NCBI GenBank assembly: GCA_034440635.1
Contig: JAOTON010001583.1
Span: 992,001-1,056,000 of the forward strand
Length of the DNA: 64,000 nt
Origin: Lepas anatifera
Taxonomy: Eukaryota > Arthropoda > Thecostraca > Lepadidae
Direction: 5' to 3'
Of this stretch, positions 34,809 through 46,588 are shown in pieces. The position numbers were made by a program, and so were the translations under genes. The notes beneath the pieces were generated by a model, which saw only the letters and a list, made by a program, of their open reading frames with translations, was not told the DNA's origin and ran no database searches. The stretch's first letter is position 1. Every line of letters begins with the position of its first letter.

Positions 34809-35609
34809 TTAAAGGGAGATACGCGAAAAAATTATTATTGTGGTTTCTTACTATTTGAAAAATCCTGATAACGAAACTATCAATGATTTTTGTATCTTCG
34901 GCAAAATTTTGGGAGGCCACTCACTTATTATCGAAATAGGTTAACAGTTTCGATAAAATGCCCATCACTTGCCCATGCCCATACCCATCACTTATTTTTC
35001 GAAAACTATTTAAAGTTGAAAAATAATGTTTCTTAATAATACAAATGTTTGCCCTCCTGTATTTGTATTTGAATTAATTTTAAAAAGCTTTCAAAAACTC
35101 CAAAATGAATAAGTTTGCCCTAAAAACGGAAAAAAACATAATTACTCAAGTCTTCAGCGGTTTCGTACCTCGAGTCTTGAGCCATTTTCTGCTTCCGCCC
35201 CAGGATGACAAAACTTTTGCGTCAGATAGGTCACGTGACCCTGGTTTGAGAATTCCTAGGCTTCTTATTGGTTAATTGTGATTTCTTTTAAGCCCTATAT
35301 TTCTGCTTCAAAAGAGTTTTGGAATGTTGTTTTTCTAAAGTAATTTTTTCTGGAGTAGCCCAAAGTTCTACATCACTGTTTAGGATAGATATGACCTAAT
35401 TCTTAGAGAAATTGATAGCCTTAGCCATGTGGACGTCATAAACATCGATATGAGGTGTACCGGTAAAGTTGTCTAGAAATGTTGACTTTGAGAGCAATTT
35501 TAAGGCATTTGCAGGCCAAATTCGCAAAAATGAGAATAGGACTTCTGAAACAACTTTTTGTAACCTTTTGATATAGCCAATAAAATTTTTTTCGCGTATC
35601 TCCCTTTAA
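34809..35609. mobile_element. TTAA element with AGGGAGATACGCG termini
   Basis: Left TTAAAGGGAGATACGCGAAA and right (reverse) TTAAAGGGAGATACGCGAAA are perfect inverted repeats bounded by TTAA at 34,809-34,812 and 35,606-35,609. The interior shows no AGGTCA clustering and no transposase. Its termini recall 63,536-63,989 (TTAAAGGG). This is a second lineage of TTAA-using non-autonomous elements. Confidence 0.8.
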
Positions 35610-36010
35610 CTCTAAACTTCAAACAGAACCAGTCAACTTCAGTGTAAGCATTGGGCCGTGGGTAGCAAAAACAAGCATCTTGTGCGCATATTTTTCACCC
35701 CGTGATGGTTTTTTGCCTTTTGTCTTGGGCATCCCCAAAAACTACGGTCAAATTATATTGCGGCAACATTTTTCACTGTCTGACGTTTTTTTTATTTGTT
35801 GCGACTTTGCCTTGCCCCCCCTCCAACCGACCGGCTAGATCCGGCACTGCCCAATGGAGACGTCCTTATCCACTCAGCAGGGCCTCAGCAGCCGGATCCC
35901 GTCCTCAGTCGGCTGCCACGTGACTGGCGCGCGCCCGAGGCGCAGAGAAACCGGTCACGCCGGTAAACAGGTGTCCGTGTGCCAGTGGCGTAGCCAAGGG
36001 GTGATCAGAC
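35610..36010. other. No recognised gene
   Basis: Contains CAGTGGCGTAGCCAAGG near 35,982, a hAT-like terminus without a visible partner. Confidence 0.4.
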
Positions 36011-36629
36011 TATAGGGGCATTCCAGGACAGATCGACCAAGGCTTGACACCACCATGTCTAGAAAAAATCTGAAACTTTGTCTCCGGGGTAGTTTTGGGC
36101 CAGAAACACGCCTGTGAGAATCTCAGCCCCCTCCGACCAACGGTGACCGAGTTATAGCCCGAGGCACTTTCGGGAGGTCACGTTGTAGACTCATCTTTGA
36201 TGCTTCATAACTCAACAACGCATCACCTGATTAACAAGTTTTGTATATCATTGAACTCGTCTTGAATTATAGTTTATTTTGAAAAAGAAAATGTTAAAAT
36301 TTGAAAATTTTTGACTTTTAATTTGTTTGACCTTTTCCTTTTGACCTAGCTTGACCTTTTCCCAGTTGAAATTGCCCTTTTAGACACCTCAAAAATGTTT
36401 CTTCATAAAATATCTTTCGATAGCAAAAATAAAAAAAATGCGTTCTTGCTATAAGTTCCGAATATTTAGCACCTAAGGTAGGTATGTACACGGTTTTTGA
36501 CCATTGCGGTAGTACAGCCTTATGTTTAACGCCGCAAATATAGCGATTGCTTTTGTAATCAGTCGCTGGAAATCATACTCTATTGTCTTTACGAAATTTT
36601 AATCGTACAAGTATCCAAATTTATGACAA
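36011..36629 (+). repeat. Left arm of palindrome centred on TTAA
   Basis: Reverse complement of 38,623-39,250 throughout, from TATAGGGGCATTCCAGG at the outer end to TATGACAA at the inner end, with scattered differences. It includes GACACCACCATGTCTAG and GACCTTTTCC blocks. It reads inward directly to the TTAA of the inserted element. Confidence 0.9.
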
Positions 36630-37924
36630 TTAACACGCGCCCACCCGAGGGGTGGGCAACCGGCCTCCTCAGGTTTCCACAGGTAGTAAAAAAAAACACC
36701 TTCGCGCAGCGCCACCGTACTTCATGTACCTCTAACTCGAAATTTTTGCAGCTTCTGGCAAAATTTTAGGTCTGGGTCATACCAGGTCAGACCGCCAACC
36801 CAGGTCAAGAGACCTAACCTCAAACTTTGGGAGGTGCATAAATCATATCAAATTTAGCCTATCGTGGTTAGAATCGCATTACATAGTAAGATCGCCTAGC
36901 AAGATAATTTTTCGTAGCAGGATTTCTATATCGATAACCGGGAGCAGGGCAAAGGTCATGATCTTTCCATTAGAAATGCATGGGGCGATTGGTAAATTTT
37001 GATAACTTGCGAGAATTGAGAATTGTCGAGAATTGCGATGGAGGTTGTATTTTTACATTGTCATGTCTGACTTGCCTCTGCAGTTTGATTGATATTCTTT
37101 TTACCATACAGACCTAAGCCTGGCTCTAGGTCAAAGCAGGTTAATTTTGACATTTGACTAGGCAATATTATAAGATACATAATCCGTTTGGGCTCAACAA
37201 GAGTGTTCCAATGGTGCTGAACTTTTCTTTCTACGGCTCTTCTCTGTCACCTATTATGCCACAAAATTTAGGTTTCCACTTAGTTCCCGTAAGAAATACT
37301 GTGACCTTGAGCAACCTCAAAGGCGACACGACCAAACGATTGTATGTAACATATTCGGTAATGATTAAAACTGGCTATTTAGCGGCATCACTCCCAGTGC
37401 ACTGTGTCATTATTTATCTGGGATTCTCGGATCCGTGTCAGCTATGAAATGATCACCTTGTAAAAATATCATGAGGCAACCTGTTCAAGCGACCAAGTCG
37501 AATGCGTTACAATTTCAGGACATTTTTTCGAATATATGAGCAGATTCAAATTACTTTTTGGGAATGAAAGCCTTTCAGACACGTTTGTTTACATTGCATG
37601 AATCCTCTCAAACATATGCTGTGCTGCACTGGATCAGCTTGCATCGATACTATTTTCCATCCCCGGGAACGATGTAATTGTGTGAGTGAGTGGTGCTCAT
37701 AGGATAAGTTATACTTGTTTCAATTATTGATAAGGTCGCGACATCTTTGTAAATTTTCGTTTAAGGCTGAAAGGTTCATTATTAATAAGTTCATTTGCCC
37801 TCGTCTCCCTCGAAACAAGGAATCCCTTTTTATCAATTTTAATGGCTGCAGTTTTTCTGTTTATAAATATTGCCCAAGTTGTTGCCAGTTCAGTTTTTTA
37901 TACATTTTGTACGAGTTGATCTCA

Positions 37925-38262
37925 GTTCGATTGTTGGAGTCGGGGTCTCACTAAAGTCATCAATGGACTTGTCACGGAGACCCCGACCCCACCATCCGAA
38001 CGAGCAACTCCCACAATGAAGGGTTGATTTTAGAAGCCAACGTTTAACGTCCCACACAGCACAGGGACGGCCACCCCGCTGAGGTCACCCTCTCACCAGT
38101 CAGTTGCCAGCCGACCTGTACGTCGGGTAAGCTATTGAGCGCCGGAGCGTCTCAGCGGAACCGATCCCAAGCCTGGACATGCACTGCCACTGCATGCTTC
38201 TGAGCCGCGGGCCGGAGCCCAACGCTCTACCAACTGAGCTACCGGGGCGGCAAGGAGGCGGT
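37925..38262 (-). mobile_element. tRNA-derived SINE, second family
   Basis: On the minus strand the head reads GGTAGCTCAGTTGGTAGAGC (a canonical A-box region, near 38,228-38,247). A weak B-box-like GGATCGGTTCC and a body containing GGGACGTTAAACG follow. Related sequence without the head follows at 38,263-38,435, so this is a partial head-to-tail dimer. Confidence 0.7.
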
Positions 38263-38435
38263 TTTAGGAGTAGGTGTCTCACTAGAGTCATCAAGGGACT
38301 TTTTACGGAGACCCTGACCCCACCACCCAAACGAGCAACTCCCACGATAAAGTGTTAATCAAGGAAACAAAGTTGAAAGTCCCACAAGGCATAACGACGA
38401 CCATCTACCTCAGGTCACCCCCTCACCAGTGAGTT
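38263..38435 (-). mobile_element. Headless SINE unit, second family
   Basis: TGTCTCACTAGAGTCATCAA, ACGGAGACCCTGACCCCACC and TCACCAGTGAGTTGCC match 37,940-38,105. Confidence 0.7.
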
Positions 38436-38622
38436 GCCTGCTGGCCTTCAGCATTTACGGTACCTACCACCTCCCAGTTGACCTAAATTATTTTTCTAGA
38501 AGTTGCAAAATGTTGTGTTAGAGGTAGATGGAGTACGGTGGCGCTGCGCGAAGGTATTTTTTTACTACCTGTAGAGACCTGAGGAGGCCGGTTGCCCACC
38601 CCCTCGGGTGGGCGCGTGTTAA

Positions 38623-39250
38623 TTGTCATAAATTCGGATACTTGTACGATTAAAATTTCGTAAAGACAATGGAGTATGATTTCCAGCGACCGATTACAAA
38701 AGCAATCGCTATATTTGCGGCGTTAAACATAAGGCTGTACTACCGCAATGGTCAAAAACCGTGTACATACCTACCTTAGGTGCTAAATATTCGGAACTTA
38801 TAGCAAGAACGCATTTTTTTTATTTTTGCTATCGAAAGATATTTTATGAAGAAACATTTTTGAGGTGTCTAAAAGGGCAATTTCAACTGGGAAAAGGTCA
38901 AGCTAGGTCAAAAAGGAAAAGGTCAAACAAATTAAAAGTCAAAAATTTTCAAATTTTAACATTTTCTTTTTCAAAATAAACTATAATTCAAGACGAGTTC
39001 AATGATATACAAAACTTGTTAATCAGGTGATGCGTTGTTGAGTTATGAAGCATCAAACATGAGTCTACAACGTGACCTCCCGAAAATGCCTCGGGCTATA
39101 ACTCGGTCACCGTTGGTCGGAGGGGCTAAGATTCTCACAGGCGTGTTTCTGGCCCAAAACTACCCCGGAGACAAAGTTTCAGATTTTTTCTAGACATGGT
39201 GGTGTCAAATTGAAATATTTTTGGTCGTTTTGTCCTGGAATGCCCCTATA
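38623..39250 (-). repeat. Right arm of palindrome centred on TTAA
   Basis: Inverse of 36,011-36,629. Differences between the arms (for example CAAATTGAAATATTT against CAAGG before GACACC) show they have diverged. Confidence 0.9.
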
Positions 39251-39929
39251 GGCTCTCCTTTTGTTCAATATTTCCTATCCAAATTTGTGAATATATTTAT
39301 TTTGGCTTCTAACTGCAGTTTCTCTGCTATCAACCACCTTGACGTATTTCTTGTAATGCCACTGCTCCTGTCCCATTCACCAAATCATGAATGAACAGAC
39401 CTGGCTCAGCGGCGACTCATGCGAATCTGGTACTGCCAGCGCCATCTATTGGGAAAGTTTTATAAAACTTGAAATAACTTTTTCGCCGAGCCTTTTTTGG
39501 TTTTGATTCTGTATGGAAATTGTATAGAGGAGATAGCCGCAAAACTCTGTTGTTTCCGTTTTTCCGATTTTTACCCTGAATTTTTGGAAAACGCTTTCAA
39601 ATTTCAGCTTCTAATATCTTTCTTATAAAGCAAAAATTCAAAAAAGTACAACAACAGAGTTGTGGAGACTGGCTCCTAGAACATAGGCCCACTCACACTG
39701 TTTCAATGATTATATTATGTAAAAAGTTATTCAAACTTTAAGTTTGAGAAATTTGAAAAAGAAAGTCAGATTGTACAAAAACTAGAAATGCGTCACGCTT
39801 GAAATATCAACTGCCGTAAAGATACATATATTGTCTACTTTTGGTGAAAAAATCACGACGATGGCCACCTTACTTTACGAGATATTTCACGAAATATGCT
39901 CCCATAGGGTTAACATTGATAACGCACCC
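39251..39929. other. No recognised gene; contains a direct repeat
   Basis: 39,472-39,587 repeats 34,318-34,422. Nothing else recognised. Confidence 0.45.
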
Positions 39930-42375
39930 TTAATGCACAAATAAGAAATCAACTCTGCCACAAAAGATTACCTCGAACTGGCATTTTCTTTAAAAATCAA
40001 GATTTCTAACATGTCGACTAATGGTGATTTTAACTCCGATATTTTTGCTATTAAACACGTGACCCTGTTTCGACTTGTGTATCCTGCTTAGAAAACTCGT
40101 GGTGACCAGGCCAAATCAAGCGCCGGTGGTCGGCGAAGACTCGACAGCATCAATCCACTCCTGACGTCAGCTGAGTCGCCGCCTGAGTGGAGCACGAAAG
40201 CCGCTGCTAAATTCGACATGCCCGTGAACGGCGCGGCGGAACAACGTAGGGAAATGATCGATTGTCATATAAGTGGTGGGAAAGAAGCCCGGCAGTGCCC
40301 GCCGTAACCGGTGAAGTTCGCGTTAGAAAGCTGTCGAAGGGGTGAAAGGGATGTTCGGTAAGCCGGAGGCGACATCTAGGAACATTATTTCCGTGATGTC
40401 TACAGAATTGAGCCTGCAATTCACTGCCAGCCATGGACGACTGCTTGAGACCATTTTCATTTATCTCGGGCTAAAGAAATTCGCATTGAAGGTGAAAAGA
40501 ATGTCAGAAAAATATTTGCTTGGTTTATGGTTGCTATTCCTCAATACCGCTATTGGACAAGTCAACACGAAAGATAATTAAAAACCAAATGTTCACTTAA
40601 CGCCGAAGTTGTGCAAAACTATCCATCTATCTTTTGCTGAGTAGAGATGTGATTGACAATACATTAAAGTAAACTTTCATGCCTGCTGATGATAAAACTT
40701 TAGTTTAGTTGGGCCTAGTGCAGGGCTACTGTAGGTAGGGGAAAGTGGGGGGTCACGGACACCGTAACGATGGTGGGAGTTTTCGATGAATTAATGAGCC
40801 TGCTTCGTTCCTATTTTGGGTGTAGAGATACTTCAGACATTTATCTACCTCTGTGCAAGCAGCTATGTGTCAGTAATTATCAGATTAAAATTTGCGAAAA
40901 GTTTAGAAAAAAGTAGCTAAAGTTAATTTTGCCCCACCTAATGGGATAACATGGTCACCCCATGGGGAAGATGGACAAGGTGAACAAAGTGATCGAACCA
41001 GGCCTTGAAGATTTCCATCTGCATCCACCCACTAGGCGACTGTCGTCCATCGCGACGAAGGGGTATTTTCTTAATTTTCCGTCAAAGTGTCAAAGGGGGT
41101 TATGCCTTTTCTGAATTTTTTAATGACGGAGAACTAAAGTATTAATGAGTGTCGTGGAACTGTGCATAGGTTGATCCAGAATCGCTGATCAGGGGGCGGG
41201 GCACCTTGCCGGGGGCGCCATCCGGGTCAGGGGCGAGCGCGCACCCAGGGGGGCAGCAGGCCCCTCGAACACTTTGGCTCCAAAGTGCCGCACGCATCCA
41301 TTTGGGGCGCCGAAGGCGCTCATCGACGGGAAGGATGAGCCTTCACCTGACTTTTAGAGGCAGTGCTACACTGACTGCCGCCCCTGCACCCAACATGCCG
41401 CCCCTCTACACTGACTTTACTGCCCCTGTACCCAACACGCCGCCCCCTAAAAATTCACTAGGCCAGTGGAGCAAACAATTCACCGCTCTCACCCCCCCCC
41501 CAGGATGCGAAAACTGGCTGCGCTTTGGGTGAACAAGTGCGCCCCCAGAGGCAAAATGCCGCCCCCTTCACCGGCCTGGTGTCCCCTCTCGTCAGCCACT
41601 CCCCCAATAAAAATCCTGGGTACGCGTCTGCCAGGGGGTGCCACTTTTGGAACGCAAAACATATAATGTGGGCGCCAGATCCTCTCGCAGGGCTAAGAGC
41701 GCCTCTCTCCCACTCCTAAGGCGAGGGGTTGGAAGCGACACTTTAGGGGGCCCATCAATCTATCAGAGGGACACCGTGACCATTTCAGGGGGCGCTGAGG
41801 GTCGAAGGGTACACCTGCCCATGGATGACCCCCAAATTTAATTATATGTTCTCCAGAATTTCGGGCCCTGTGTACCCCCAAACCATCAGTCTTTATTCAT
41901 TTAAGCTTATATTATACAAAATTAAATATACTCTTGTGCGGGATGATCTTCCTAAACAAACTTGGAGATGAATTGGACGCCATTGCGATTACACAGTCAG
42001 CGACTGCGGTGAACAAAATGTAACATCTTGAAGACCCATATTACGTAATACCAATAAAGCATTTATTGAAACATCCATGCAATGATCCTACAAATTCGAT
42101 TGTGAAAAAACATATGAGTTGCAGTTTTTACTATAATGAAAATTGTATAAAACCTAGTGAGCTTACCCAACCCAACGCTGCTCTGCGACCGACGCGCGCT
42201 AAAAGGAAGCGTATTACACGCTTTTCCCCGTCGTGGCACTGTCAGTTCGTCTCAAACAGGGGGTGTCCATTAGGGTGGCGCATATTTGATCAAGTTTTTA
42301 AATTTATAGGTGGGGTGACTTTTCCCATTATTTGGATCATTCTGAGTCCATTGAGACCAAAATCAGCAAAATCAA
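39930..42375 (+). mobile_element. Left arm of TTAA-bounded foldback
   Basis: Reverse complement of 43,652-46,198 over its whole length. It begins TTAATGCACAAATAAG. It contains a GC-richer block with TATA-like CATATAAG (40,266) and a small conserved frame (40,501-40,581), a stretch mentioning GGTCACCCCATGGGG, a family-H-like GGCGCC block (41,170-41,840) and an inner segment ending AATCAGCAAAATCAA. The arms differ by scattered substitutions and small indels. No transposase is recognised. Confidence 0.9.
40342..40581 (+). other. Small frame conserved in both foldback arms
   Basis: A 79-codon frame. Its last 27 codons from ATG 40,501 read MSEKY, a hydrophobic stretch LLGLWLLFLNTAIG, then QVNTKDN, resembling a signal peptide and cleavage region. 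The opposite arm (45,513-45,698, minus) keeps SLQFTASHGRLLETIF and KKFALKVKRMSEKY but then changes frame through a one-base difference. This may be a captured first exon. It may also be chance conservation of a recent duplication. Confidence 0.3.
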
Positions 42376-43651
42376 ATAATTTCTAGGGGTCGCGCATCGA
42401 GCTCAAAGCTTTCGATTTTGCCAAAAATGTGCAAAAAAACGGACAATATTATTTGTAAATATTCAACCATATATAGTAGCCTAATTCTGACCGTTTCATG
42501 TTCAAGAGGGGCTAATCTTTCAATCTGTCCTAGTTTGACTTGTTTACATTGGTTGGTTCACCTTGCAGGTCATTTTTTGTGTAACCTTTTACGTTTTCCT
42601 GAACTTGGGCCTCAATGCGCCTATGCATAGGACAGACAACCATACAGCTCGAGTTTTCACCACTATTACTCTTTTTAAGGACTGCGCAATTGCTGTTATA
42701 TACTAGGAGATTTACGGGGGGGGTAAGTGAGCTGTGGTCCCCAAAGCCCGAAATATCATCTTTTGACCCCCACCAAAAATGCACATTTTGACCATTTTTC
42801 TTGAAAAACACTTCTTGTGATTTTCACTCGATACTAGTATCTAACCGGTTTTCTTCACGATGTACTCCATTTTTACCCCTCTCCCTTAACTGTTGATTTA
42901 CCCTCCCTAAAAAGTGTTACCCAGATCCACCGATGGTTCTCTTTAATTTTTTCGAACAACAATTAACTAATTCTGGACACGTCAAAGCAGGTTTGACTGG
43001 CTTGTGTCTCATAACGTCTATGTAAGAAAGCACCTTCAGAAAGGGGACATAGCCGAGTCACTGAACCGCCCTAAAGCCCAACACACACAAAGTTTTAACT
43101 ATCTGGCCAAATATCTCTTTTCCTGCGGAATCCATTTTAACATAGATGCCAAATACAACAAGCGTGAATAACCCCTTCCTTGACCAACCGAGGGCAGAAC
43201 ATGGGTAGTGAGGGATCAAAATCCGAACAAGAGGGGAAGAAAAAGCTCCTCCCCTGAGTGGTATTTGGTGGGTCAAGCAGCATCTTGCATTGAGGCACCA
43301 AACTGCCCAAACAAACGTCAAGTACAGACATTCTTCTTCCAAGCTGTGCAATAAATCCGTCGACAGACAAGATCCATTCGAAGGGACCGTGGAAGATGTC
43401 ATGGTGTTCTGGAGCATGGCGTGCACTATGGAAATTTTTAACAGAAGTTGTTGCGACAAGCTTTCACAACTTTAGGAGGAGTTGCGTGGCTTACAAAGGA
43501 GTGGAGGACATAGCCGAGATAACGGATACAAAAACGAAGGACATAGCCTTCTAAAATTTAGAAGGACACATCGTAGAAGATGTATAGTATGTAGAAGACT
43601 ATGACGTCCTTTTTGTTTTGTTGGTGGGTGTTGTGTGAGTGTGACGCCTGC
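42376..43651. other. Foldback spacer
   Basis: Single-copy DNA between the arms. A 133-codon minus-strand frame (43,058-43,459) is not recognised. GGACATAGCCGAG occurs twice (near 43,046 and 43,508). Confidence 0.5.
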
Positions 43652-46198
43652 TTGATTTTGCTGATTTTGGTGTCAATGGACTCAGAATGATCCAAATAAT
43701 GGGAAAAGTCACCCCCACCTATAAATTTAAAAACTTCATCAAATATGCGCCACCCTAATGGACACCCCCTGTTTGAGACGAACTGACAGTGCCACGACGG
43801 GGGAAAAGCGTGTAATACGCTTCCTTTTAGCGCGCGTCGGTCGCAGAGCAACGTTGCGTTCGGTAAGCTCTCTAGGTTTTATACAATTTTCATAATAGTA
43901 AAAACTGCAACTCATATGTTTTTTCACAATTGAATTTGTAGGGTCATTGCATGGATGTTTCAATAGATGCTTTATTGGTATTACGTAATATGGCTCTTCA
44001 AGATGTTACATTTTGTTCACCGCAGTCGCTGACTGTGTAATCGCAATGGCGTCCAATTCATCTCCAAGTTTGTTTAGGAAGAGCAAAGTGGGTTAAGACG
44101 GACACCACGTGTGGGGCAAGATGGACTTGGTGTCCATGTTACCCCGCACAAGAGTAGGTATAGTTAATTTTATATAATATAAGCTTAAATGAATAAAGAC
44201 TGATGGTTTGGGGGGCACAGGGCCCGAAATTCTGGAGAACATATAATTAAATTTGGGGGTCATCCATGGGCAGGTGTACCCTTCGACCCTCAACGCCCCC
44301 TGAAATGGTCACGGTGTCCCTCTGATAGATTGATGGGCCCCCTAAAGTGTCGCTTCCAACCCCTCCCCTCAGGAGTGGGGGAGGGGCGCTCTTAGCCCTG
44401 TGAGAGGATCTGGCGCCCACCTGATATGTTTTGCGTTCCAAAAGTGGCACCCCCTGGAAGACGCGTACCCAGGATTTTTATTGGGGGGAGTGGCTGACGA
44501 GAGGGGACACCAGGCCAGTGAAGGGGGCGGCATTTTGCCTCTGGGGGCGCACTTGTTCACCCAAAGCGCAGCCAATTTTCGCATCCTGGGGCGGGGGGGT
44601 GAGAGCGGTGAATTGCTTGCTCCACTGGCCTAGTGAAATTTTTTTAGGGGGTGGCGTGTTGGGTACAGGGGCAGTAAAGTCAGTGTAGAGGGGCGGCATG
44701 TTGGGTGCAGGGGCGGCAGTCAGTGTAGCACTGCCTCTAAAAGTCAGGTGAAGGCTCATCCTTCCCCTCGATGGGCGCCTTCGGCGCCCCACATGGATGG
44801 GTGCGGCACTTTGGAGCCAAAGTGTTTGGGGGCCTGCTGCCCCCCTGGGTGCGCGCTCGCCCCTGACCCGGATGGCGCCCCCGGCAAGGTGCCCCGCCCC
44901 TGATCAGCGATTCTGGATCAACCTATGCACAGTTCCACGACAGTCATTAATACTTTAATCCTCCGTCATTAAAAATTTCAGAAAAGGCATGACCCCTTTG
45001 ACACTTTGACGGAAAATTAAGAAAATGCCCACTTCTTCGCGACGGACGACAGTCGCCTAGTGGGTGGATGCAGATGGAAATCTTCAAGGCCTTGTTCGAT
45101 CACTTTGTTCACCTTGTCCATCTTTCCCCATGGGGTGACCATGTTATCCCATTAGGTGGGGCAAAATTAACTTTAGCTACTTTTTCTAAAATTTTCGCAA
45201 ATTTTAATCTGATAATTACTGACACATAGCTGCTTGCACAGAGGTAGATAAATGTCTGAAGTATCTCTACAGCCAAAATAGGAACGAAGCAGGCTCATTA
45301 ATTCATCGAAAACTCCCACCATCGTTACGGTGTCCGTGACCCCCACTTTCCCCTACCTACAGTAGCCCTGCACTAGGCCCATCTAAACTAAAATTTTATC
45401 TCAGGGGGCATGACATTTTACTTTAATGTATTGTCAATCACATCTCTACTCAGCAAAAGCTAGACGGATAGTTTTGCACAACTTCGGCGTTAAGTGAACA
45501 TTTGGTTTTTAATTATGTTTCGTGTTGACTTTTCCAATAGCGGTATTGAGGAAAAGCAACCATAAGCCAAGGAAAATATTTTTCTGACATTCTTTTCACC
45601 TTCAATGCGAATTTCTTTAGCCCAAGAGAAAAGAAAATGGTCTCAAGCAGTCGTCCATGGCTGGCAGTGAATTGCAGGCTCAATCCTGTAGACATCACGG
45701 AAACAATGTTCCTATGTTGCCTTTACGCAGCTGCATCTGCTGTTCGCTAGATGTCGCCTCTGGCTTACCGAACATCCCTTTCACTTCTTCGACAGCTTTC
45801 TAACGCGAACTTCACCGGTTACGGCGGGCACTGCCGGGCTTCTTTCCCACCACTTATATAACAATCGATCATTTCCCTACGTTGTTCCGCCGCGCCGTTC
45901 ACGGGCGTGTCGAATTTAGCAGCGGCTTTCGTGCTCCACTCAGGCGGCGACTCAGCTGACGTCAGGAGTGGATTGATGCTGTCGAGTCTTCGCCGACCAC
46001 CGGTGCTTGATTTGGCCTGGTCACCACGAGTTTTCTAAGCAGGATATACAAGTCGAAACAGGGTCACGTGTTTGATAGCAAAAATATCGGAGTTAAAATC
46101 GCCATTAGTCGACATGTTAGAAATCTTGATTTTTTAAAGAAAATGCAAGTTCGAGGTAATCTTTTGTGGCAGAGTTGATTTTCTTATTTGTGCATTAA
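43652..46198 (-). mobile_element. Right arm of TTAA-bounded foldback
   Basis: Inverse of 39,930-42,375, ending GATTTTCTTATTTGTGCATTAA-like with TTAA at 46,195-46,198. It carries about 70 bp near 44,083-44,152 that is absent from the left arm. Repeat F begins directly after it. Confidence 0.9.
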
Positions 46199-46588
46199 GC
46201 CATTCTGTTTAAAGAAATACTGATTTACTTTTCCTGTTTCCTGGTTCAGTTTTGAGTCAATTGAAACCAGAAACTTTGACCAAATTCCATGATGTCTTAA
46301 TCTGAATAATCGGACTTGAAGATGTTTCATTTTCCTAAGAAAAGGGTTCTTTTGGAGCCCGCCGTGGTGTACCTCTAATGTGGGCTATGGTCCGAAACAG
46401 GTGCGCACCCAGGATTTTCGTTTGGGGGACGAAGCTTGTGGGGCGGCAGGTTGATGGGGGGGCGGCATGTTTGACAGGGGGCGGCATGTTTGACAGGGGG
46501 CGGCAGGTTACTGGAGGTGAAATATAAGTTTATTATGATATAGGGTTGTGCAGGGGCGTAGGAACGGTTTGAAAAGTGCGGAGCAACC
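46199..46588. repeat. Dispersed repeat F, first part of interrupted copy
   Basis: Inverse of 27,521-27,891. It includes GCAGGGGCGTAGGAACGG and GGGGCGGCAGGTTGATGGGG. It is interrupted at 46,589 by a TTAA element and resumes at 47,435. Confidence 0.85.

Larger units (their letters stand above)
36630..38622. mobile_element. TTAA element with two 5'-type ends, at a palindrome centre
   Basis: TTAA at 36,630-36,633 and 38,619-38,622. Both outer ends read TTAACACGCGCCCACCCGAG inward and share about 150 bp, including GCGCAGCGCCACCGTACT. The left part (to about 37,330) follows the AGGTCA elements. The right part has only the end, and a SINE dimer sits between. Unlike the other members it has no composite end. 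Its flanks are inverted copies of each other. Confidence 0.8.

Noticed and set aside
38190..38256. Functional tRNA gene on the minus strand
   Set aside because: The A-box half is canonical but no matching T-arm and acceptor follow at tRNA distance; it heads a SINE repeat.
41206..41841. Pro/Arg-rich frames in the left foldback arm
   Set aside because: They follow the GGCGCC-rich family H repeat and recur in the other arm as repeat translations.
39930..46198. Assembly artefact from a folded-back read
   Set aside because: The arms differ by substitutions, small indels and an extra block near 44,083, which a fold-back artefact would not give; long reads are still needed to confirm.
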